Below are positions 59,208 to 64,000 of a DNA stretch of 64,000 nt, one piece after another. Under the pieces are notes generated by a model. It was given only the letters and a program-made list of their open reading frames with translations. It was not told where the DNA came from and did not search any database. Source of the stretch: Halogeometricum sp. S3BR5-2 (GTDB taxonomy: Archaea; Halobacteriota; Halobacteria; Halobacteriales; Haloferacaceae); NCBI RefSeq assembly GCF_031624635.1, contig NZ_JAMQOQ010000001.1, positions 868,001 to 932,000 on the forward strand. Reading direction: 5' to 3'. The first letter of the stretch is position 1. Every line of letters starts with the position of its first letter. The translations under genes and the position numbers were made by a program.

Positions 59208-59933
59208 TCACAGCATCCGTCGGAACTCCCCCAGCGGCGGGAACGGCAGCGCCTCGCCGGCGTCCTCGTCGCAGACGACGGGGCGGAACGCGTCGAGGTC
59301 GGTCGCGAGGGGGGACCCCGAGTCCCCGCCGGAGAGACCGTTCACGGGGACGCCCGCGGCCAACCGAGTGAACGCCGGGAGCACCAGCACGTCCGCGCCG
59401 CGGTGGACGCCCTCGCCGTAGAGATAGCACGGTCGGCGCACGGACTCGACGGTGATAGCCGGGTGGACGTGACCGACGACGTACAGCGAGGCGTCCGTCT
59501 CCGGCGCGGCGTGGCCGTGACAGACGACCGTCTTCGGGTTCTCGGCGGCGACGTACTCGTTGTGAACGTCGCCGTCCCACGCCGTCCGCAGGGCGGTGTC
59601 GTGGTTGCCGCGGACCATCACGGGCCGGGCGCCCCCCTCGCGGCAGACGGCGACGAGGTCCGACACGCCCTCGGCCGCGCGGACCGTCGCGCCGTCGAAG
59701 CGGTGGAGCACGTCGCCGGCGAACACCACCGCCGCGGGGTCGAACGCGTCGACGAGGGCGGCGAGTCGCGCTTCGAGGCTGGCCTCCTCGCCGAGCGGAA
59801 AATCGACGTTCGACGCCTCCGCGCGGCCGACGTGGAGGTCCGCGACGACGAGGGCGTCCGCGAACGGGAGGTACGCCGCCCGGTCGCGGTAGGTCACGTC
59901 GTGCACGCGAGCACCGACGGCGCGGGCGGGCAA
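59208..59933 (-). CDS. Metallophosphoesterase
   Basis: The protein has 241 residues. Calcineurin-like motifs are DLHVGRAE, VFAGDVLH, MVRGNHDT, VCHGHA and VVGHVHPA, giving a two-metal centre. Archaeal relatives are often called ICC-like or ligase-associated phosphoesterases and sit near helicase or ligase genes; none is seen here, so the substrate is open. Its gene is convergent with the oxidoreductase gene and divergent from the HTH gene at 60035. Confidence 0.88.
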   Translation of the reverse strand: MPARAVGARVHDVTYRDRAAYLPFADALVVADLHVGRAEASNVDFPLGEEASLEARLAALVDAFDPAAVVFAGDVLHRFDGATVRAAEGVSDLVAVCREGGARPVMVRGNHDTALRTAWDGDVHNEYVAAENPKTVVCHGHAAPETDASLYVVGHVHPAITVESVRRPCYLYGEGVHRGADVLVLPAFTRLAAGVPVNGLSGGDSGSPLATDLDAFRPVVCDEDAGEALPFPPLGEFRRML

Positions 59934-60034
59934 AGCGGTGGCGCTCCGAGCGAGAGGGGTGCCGGTGCCCGCGCGGGCGACGCCCCCGACCGACGCCGGG
60001 GGGATTTTTCATCGCTCGTCGCCTCCGAGCGGGT

Positions 60035-60829
60035 ATGAGCGGTGCCCTCGAAGACAAACGGACGGCGACGCGCCTCCGCATCCTCGTCGAAATCGCCGAC
60101 CGACAGCCGGCGGTGAGTCAGGGCGAGGTGGCCGAGGCGGTGGGCGTGACGAGTCAGGCGGTCAGCGAGTACACCCGGCAACTCGTCGAGGACGGCTACG
60201 TGGAGAAGGAGGGGCGTTCGCGCTACCGCGTGACGAAGGAGGGCGTCGACTGGCTGTTTCAGGAGGCCAAGGACCTGCGGCGGTTCGCCGACCACGTCAC
60301 CGACGACGTCCTGGAGAGCGTTCAGGAGGACGCCGCGCTGGCGACGGAGGCCGTCAAGGCGGGCGAGACGGTGACGCTGTCGCTCCGTGGGGGGCACCTC
60401 CGCGCGACGCCCGGCGACGCCGGGCCGGCGACGGGCGTGACGACGACGGCCGCCGAGGCGGGCGAGGACGTGAGCATCACGGGATTCGAGGGCGTCATCG
60501 AGATGGACCCGGGGAGCGTCACCGTCGTGCAGGTGCCGCCCGCGCGGTCGGGGGGGAGCCGCGCCGTCGAACTGGACCGCCTCGCCGAGGCGTGCGCCGA
60601 CGCCGACGTGGTCGTCGCGGCGGGCGTCGAGGCGGTGGTGTCGCTGCGGAAGGCCGAGGTGGAGGTGGAGACGTCGCTGGCCGCGGGCGAGGTGGCGGCG
60701 GCGGGCGCGGCGCGCGGCCTCGCGGCCGTGGTGGTGGCGACGACGGACCTCGTGGGGCGCGTGACGGACGCCCTCCGCGACGGCGACGTGCTGTACGAGG
60801 TGACGGAGGCGGCCCGGGTCGCAGAATAG
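60035..60829 (+). CDS. MarR-like winged-helix regulator with unknown C-terminal domain
   Basis: The protein has 264 residues. The first 75 form a winged helix (RLRILVEIADRQPAVSQGEVAEAVGVTSQAVSEYTRQLVEDGYVEKEGRSRYRVTKEGVDWL). A helix follows, then a 150-residue Val/Ala/Glu/Gly-rich alpha/beta domain with VVVAAGVEAVVSL and AVVVATTDLVGRVTDAL, which looks ligand-binding. I recall haloarchaeal regulators of this two-domain type without known ligand. It converges on the J-domain gene across 4 bp. Confidence 0.84.
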   Translation: MSGALEDKRTATRLRILVEIADRQPAVSQGEVAEAVGVTSQAVSEYTRQLVEDGYVEKEGRSRYRVTKEGVDWLFQEAKDLRRFADHVTDDVLESVQEDAALATEAVKAGETVTLSLRGGHLRATPGDAGPATGVTTTAAEAGEDVSITGFEGVIEMDPGSVTVVQVPPARSGGSRAVELDRLAEACADADVVVAAGVEAVVSLRKAEVEVETSLAAGEVAAAGAARGLAAVVVATTDLVGRVTDALRDGDVLYEVTEAARVAE

Positions 60830-60833
60830 GGGC

Positions 60834-61448
60834 TCAGACGCGCGCGGGCGGACCGCTCTCGGCGTGTTCTCTGGCCGTCGCGTACGCCTCTTGGAGCCGC
60901 TGGAACTCCGGTTGCGACCCGCCGTGGTCGGGGTGCGCGGTCTTCACCTTCTCCCGGTAGGCGCCTTTCACCTCGGAGGGGTCGGCCCCCCGCGGCAGGT
61001 CGAGGTGGTCGAACGCCGCCGCGACGGGGTCGGCGGCGTTCGGGACGACGGGGTCGAGTTCCGGCACGTCGAACGGGAGTCGCCGGCCGAGGCCGCGGGC
61101 CGGCATCTCGTGTTCGCACAGCACCGTGTACGTCCCGGCGCGTTCGAGTCGGAAGTACGCCATCGCGTCGAACGTCACGGCCACGTCGCGGCCGGGGAGG
61201 TAGAACTCCACCGTCTCGCCGCGGACCGGGTGGTCCTCGGCGAACGGTTCGCCTATCTCGCGCAGGTAGTCGCGTATTTCCGCCCGTCGGCGGCCCGCGC
61301 CGTCGACGACGGCGCCTCGCGTCGGTTCGTCGGGGAAGAGCCGTCTCCCCACGACGAACGCGCCCGCGATGAACACCGACGCGAGGAGGCCGCCGGCGAC
61401 GCCGAGGAGGAGCCACGGCGGGAACGCCGACACCAAGTCGGACTGCAC
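60834..61448 (-). CDS. Membrane-anchored J-domain (DnaJ-like) protein
   Basis: The protein has 204 residues from the GTG at 61448. One membrane span lies near the N-terminus (FPPWLLLGVAGGLLASVFIAGAFVV). A central part of about 100 residues is not recognised. The J domain is at the C-terminus: AFDHLDLPRGADPSEVKGAYREKVKTAHPDHGGSQPEFQRLQEAYATA, with the HPD motif intact. It probably recruits DnaK to the membrane. The upstream 106-residue open frame is an artefact because it overlaps the next gene. Canonical dnaK/dnaJ are not in the window. Confidence 0.8.
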   Translation of the reverse strand: MQSDLVSAFPPWLLLGVAGGLLASVFIAGAFVVGRRLFPDEPTRGAVVDGAGRRRAEIRDYLREIGEPFAEDHPVRGETVEFYLPGRDVAVTFDAMAYFRLERAGTYTVLCEHEMPARGLGRRLPFDVPELDPVVPNAADPVAAAFDHLDLPRGADPSEVKGAYREKVKTAHPDHGGSQPEFQRLQEAYATAREHAESGPPARV

Positions 61449-61541
61449 AGGGAATCGGTGGGGTTCCGACGTAAAGAACCTCTCGCCGCCCGCGCGTCTC
61501 GACGCCGGGAGAGGTTTACCGCCGGGGAGCCATCCTCTCCC

Positions 61542-61793
61542 ATGCGACCGATCCGATTCGAGGAGGCGGACGGTCCGGAGCGGACGCAGATAGGAGAGGG
61601 GCTGGTCCGCGTCGCCGTCGCCGCGGACCGCCTGGAGACGGGCCGCGCGGAGGGGAAGTACTTCCTGCGCCACGGCGACGGTTGCGCCGTCTGCGGGGCG
61701 GCCGTAAGCGCGGGCAAACCGTTTTATCTCGACCCTGATAGCGGCGGCATTCTCTGCGAAACCCACGGTCGGGAGCGCCGCGGAGAGAGATGA
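61542..61793 (+). CDS. Small zinc-binding protein, function unknown
   Basis: The protein has 83 residues from the ATG at 61542. CAVCGAAVSAGKPFYLDPDSGGILCETHG supplies Cys-x2-Cys and Cys-x2-His ligands for one zinc site at residues 48-76. The N-terminal half is DGPERTQIGEGLVRVAVAADRLETGRAEGKYFL. Many haloarchaeal genomes have such mini zinc proteins. It sits between the divergent J-domain gene and the ppsA promoter on the ppsA strand. Confidence 0.7.
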   Translation: MRPIRFEEADGPERTQIGEGLVRVAVAADRLETGRAEGKYFLRHGDGCAVCGAAVSAGKPFYLDPDSGGILCETHGRERRGER

Positions 61794-61811
61794 CGATTAC
61801 GGCGAGAATTA

Positions 61812-61831
61812 CGTACTCGGTGCCGAGTACG
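61812..61831. promoter_or_regulatory. TrmB-type operator palindrome upstream of ppsA
   Basis: CGTACTCGGTGCCGAGTACG is a perfect palindrome with 9-bp arms around TG. It contains TACT-N7-GAGTA, the published TrmB recognition motif in Halobacterium. It lies about 66 bp before the ppsA ATG and just upstream of a GGTATAATTC box, the position associated with activation. Confidence 0.75.
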
Positions 61832-61861
61832 GTATAATTCACGTTGCCGTTGGTCGGAAAG

Positions 61862-61868
61862 TACTTAT
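61862..61868 (+). promoter_or_regulatory. TATA-like box immediately before ppsA
   Basis: GGAAAGTACTTATG places ACTTAT about 30 bp before the ATG at 61897, the leaderless spacing. A second TATA-like GGTATAATTC is at 61831-61840. Which of the two is used decides the 5' UTR length. Confidence 0.5.
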
Positions 61869-61896
61869 GAGACATCGTAATCATTGACGAACGCTA

Positions 61897-64000
61897 ATGG
61901 CTGTAGTTTGGCTGGACGACGTGCGCGCCGACGACCTCGACACAGTCGGCGGTAAAGGCGCCTCACTGGGCGAACTGACCTCGGCGGGTCTCCCCGTGCC
62001 GCCGGGGTTCGTCGTCACCGCCGGGACGTACCGTTCGTTCATCGAGGAAGCGGGTATCGACGAGGAACTCTTCGACGCCGTCGACGTCGACCACGAGGAT
62101 TCGGGAGCGCTGAAGACGGCGCACGAACGGGCGCACGAACTCATCATGGAGACGCCGGTGCCGGAGGAGGTGGGCGAGGAGATTCTCGCCGCCTACGACG
62201 ACATCGGCGAGGGCGAGGCGTTCGTCGCGGTTCGCTCCTCGGCGACGGCCGAGGACCTCCCCGACGCGTCGTTCGCCGGCCAGCAGGAGACGTACCTGAA
62301 CGTTCAGAAGGACGACCTCATCCAGCGAGTGAAGGAGTGCTGGGCGTCGCTGTTCTCCCAGCGCGCCATCTACTACCGCAACCGGAAGGGGTTCCCGCAC
62401 CGCGACGTCGACATCGCCGTCGTCGTCCAGGAGATGGTCGACGCCGAGAAGTCCGGCGTGATGTTCACCTCCCACCCCTCGACGGGCGACCCCCGAATCA
62501 TCATCGAGGCGGCGTGGGGCCTCGGCGAGGCCGTCGTCTCCGGGTCCGTCTCGCCCGACAACTACGTCGTCGACCGCGAGTCCGGGGAGGTGGAGACGGC
62601 CACCATCGCGGACAAGAAGATGAAGATGGTCAAAGACGAGGAGACGGGCGAGACGGTCGAACTCGACGTCGAAGAGGAGATGCGGGACGCGCGCGTCCTC
62701 GACGAGACCGAGATAGCGCGCCTCGTCGAACTCGGCGAACGCGTCGAGGACCACTACGGCGAACCGCAGGACGTCGAGTGGGCCGTCTACGACGGCGAGG
62801 TGTACATGCTCCAGTCCCGTCCCATCACCACTATCTCCGACGGCGAGGAGGAGGCGGCGGCCAGAGAGTCCGCCGCGGGCGACGGCGGGTCCGAGAACGG
62901 GCAGGCTGGGGAGGCCGCGCAGGCCTCGGGGTCCGGCGACATGATACTGCGCGGCCTCGGCGCGAGTCCCGGCATCGCGGCCGGTAACGCCCGCATCATC
63001 ACGAAACTCGACCACCTCGACCAGGTGGCCGAGGGCGACATCATCGTCACCGAGATGACGATGCCGGACATGGTGCCCGCGATGAAGCGCGCGGCGGGCA
63101 TCGTCACCGACGAGGGGGGGATGACCTCCCACGCGGCCATCGTCTCGCGCGAACTCGGCGTCCCCGCCGTCGTCGGCACGGGGTCGGGCACCCGGGAGAT
63201 ACCCGACGGTCAGACCATCACCATCGACGGCGACAAGGGGACGGTCCGCGAGGGCGCCGAAGAGACGGAGGACCAGCGCGAGCCCATCGAGGAGGCGCGG
63301 CCGAAGACGCCCGTCAAGCCGATGACGGCCACGGAGGTGAAGGTGAACGTCTCCATCCCCGAGGCCGCCGAACGCGCCGCCGCGACGGGCGCCGACGGCG
63401 TCGGCCTCCTGCGCATCGAGCACATGGTGCTCTCCCTGGGCAAGACGCCGACGAAGTACATCGAGGACAACGGCGAGAGGGCGTATATCGAGGAACTGGT
63501 CGACGGCATCCGCGGCGTCGCCGAGGAGTTCTACCCGAGACCGGTCCGCGTCCGCAGCCTCGACGCCCCCACCGACGAGTTCCGGCAGTTGGAGGGCGGC
63601 GAGGACGAACCGCGCGAGCACAACCCGATGCTCGGCTACCGGGGCATCCGGCGGAGTCTCGACAAGCCCGACCTGTTCAAACACGAGTTGGAGGCGTTCC
63701 GACGGCTGTTCGAGATGGGCTACGACAACGTCGAGGTGATGTTCCCCCTCGTCAACGACGCCGAGGACGTGATTCAGGCGAAGGAACTCATGCGCGAGGC
63801 AGGCATCGACCCCGACAAGCGCGACTGGGGCGTGATGATAGAGACCCCCGCCTCGGCGCTCGGCGTCGAGGAGATGGCCGAGGCGGGACTGGACTTCGTC
63901 TCGTTCGGGACGAACGACCTGACGCAGTACACCCTCGCCGTCGACCGGAACAACGAGAACGTCGCCGGCCGGTTCGACGAACTCCACCCGGCCGTGCTGA
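61897..64000 (+). CDS. ppsA: Phosphoenolpyruvate synthase, N-terminal 701 codons (3' end outside window)
   Basis: The frame stays open from the ATG at 61897 to the end of the window. The ATP-grasp domain has GGKGASLGEL, FVAVRSSATAEDLPDASFAGQQETYLNV and DVEWAVYDGEVYMLQSRP. The mobile phosphohistidine domain has GGMTSHAAIVSRELGVPAVVG with His412. The PEP-binding barrel begins GADGVGLLRIEHM and includes VMIETPASAL and FGTNDLTQYTLAVDR. The C-terminal end, with the catalytic Cys, is missing. It makes PEP from pyruvate and ATP for gluconeogenesis. Confidence 0.96.
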   Translation, partial: MAVVWLDDVRADDLDTVGGKGASLGELTSAGLPVPPGFVVTAGTYRSFIEEAGIDEELFDAVDVDHEDSGALKTAHERAHELIMETPVPEEVGEEILAAYDDIGEGEAFVAVRSSATAEDLPDASFAGQQETYLNVQKDDLIQRVKECWASLFSQRAIYYRNRKGFPHRDVDIAVVVQEMVDAEKSGVMFTSHPSTGDPRIIIEAAWGLGEAVVSGSVSPDNYVVDRESGEVETATIADKKMKMVKDEETGETVELDVEEEMRDARVLDETEIARLVELGERVEDHYGEPQDVEWAVYDGEVYMLQSRPITTISDGEEEAAARESAAGDGGSENGQAGEAAQASGSGDMILRGLGASPGIAAGNARIITKLDHLDQVAEGDIIVTEMTMPDMVPAMKRAAGIVTDEGGMTSHAAIVSRELGVPAVVGTGSGTREIPDGQTITIDGDKGTVREGAEETEDQREPIEEARPKTPVKPMTATEVKVNVSIPEAAERAAATGADGVGLLRIEHMVLSLGKTPTKYIEDNGERAYIEELVDGIRGVAEEFYPRPVRVRSLDAPTDEFRQLEGGEDEPREHNPMLGYRGIRRSLDKPDLFKHELEAFRRLFEMGYDNVEVMFPLVNDAEDVIQAKELMREAGIDPDKRDWGVMIETPASALGVEEMAEAGLDFVSFGTNDLTQYTLAVDRNNENVAGRFDELHPAVL

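Noticed and set aside
1..64000. CRISPR arrays, insertion sequences, rRNA genes and prophage
   Set aside because: No regularly spaced direct repeats, transposase motifs, long terminal inverted repeats, rRNA-like sequence or integrase are visible.

Overview
This 64 kb window is chromosomal DNA from a haloarchaeon (class Halobacteria), most likely a relative of Haloferax, Halogeometricum or Halopelagius. The base composition is very GC-rich (about two thirds G+C by eye). The predicted proteins are strongly acidic. The gene set is archaeal: PAN, family-B DNA polymerase, Mre11-Rad50, glycerol-1-phosphate dehydrogenase, halocyanins and a DUF420 protein. Many transcripts look leaderless, with a TATA-like box 25-31 bp before the ATG. 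From memory, the order suf / polB / rad50 / mre11 / panA / cytochrome b genes resembles the Haloferax volcanii HVO_084x-086x region; I could not check this here. No gap between genes exceeds about 250 bp. I see no CRISPR array, transposase or rRNA gene.

Layout: 1-8.5 kb holds the 3' part of glutamate synthase (gltB), a MazG-like pyrophosphohydrolase, an SDR epimerase, an HD phosphohydrolase, an AlaX-type editing protein, a lipid-kinase homologue and an APC amino-acid transporter. Around 8.7 kb lies tRNA-Gln(UUG), next to a zinc-ribbon protein, a SirR/DtxR regulator and a ferritin-like protein. 10.3-13.2 kb holds a trehalose-synthase-type GH13 enzyme and an aspartoacylase-family hydrolase. 13.4-17 kb is the sufCBD iron-sulfur operon, followed by polB. 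20.8-25.8 kb is an HTH-unknown-mre11-rad50 operon, and panA follows. 27.3-30.9 kb holds a large PAS/GAF histidine kinase, a tiny membrane peptide behind it and a divergent receiver-only protein. 30.9 kb is endonuclease III.

32-37 kb is a cytochrome-b-type respiratory cluster: halocyanin, split cytochrome b and several small membrane proteins, but no Rieske gene. 37-45 kb holds a divergent NAD-kinase homologue, an M28 peptidase, a thiolase plus Zn/OB partner, an alpha/beta hydrolase, and the MeaB/B12-binding pair of the methylmalonyl-CoA pathway. 45.6-50 kb holds an S9 peptidase, an MTH865-like protein, an M42 peptidase and a second halocyanin. 50-57 kb holds a glycosyltransferase, a DUF420 protein, G1P dehydrogenase (archaeal lipid backbone), a LysE exporter, a DtxR/MntR-like regulator coupled to a GDT1/TMEM165 cation transporter, and a threonine-synthase homologue that lacks the catalytic lysine. 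57.4-57.8 kb is a small low-GC island. The right end has a phytoene-desaturase-like oxidoreductase, a metallophosphoesterase, an HTH regulator, a membrane-anchored J-domain protein and the start of ppsA.

Most notable signals: (1) a structured intergenic repeat of about 100-120 bp in three copies, with compensatory stem changes; (2) a perfect TACT-N7-GAGTA palindrome, the published TrmB motif, upstream of ppsA; (3) a TTAGA-N4-TCTAA inverted repeat at the start of the DtxR-GDT1 operon; (4) the lysine-less threonine synthase homologue; (5) the NAD-kinase homologue without the GGDG motif; (6) the Rieske-less cytochrome b/halocyanin cluster with a near-duplicate halocyanin elsewhere.
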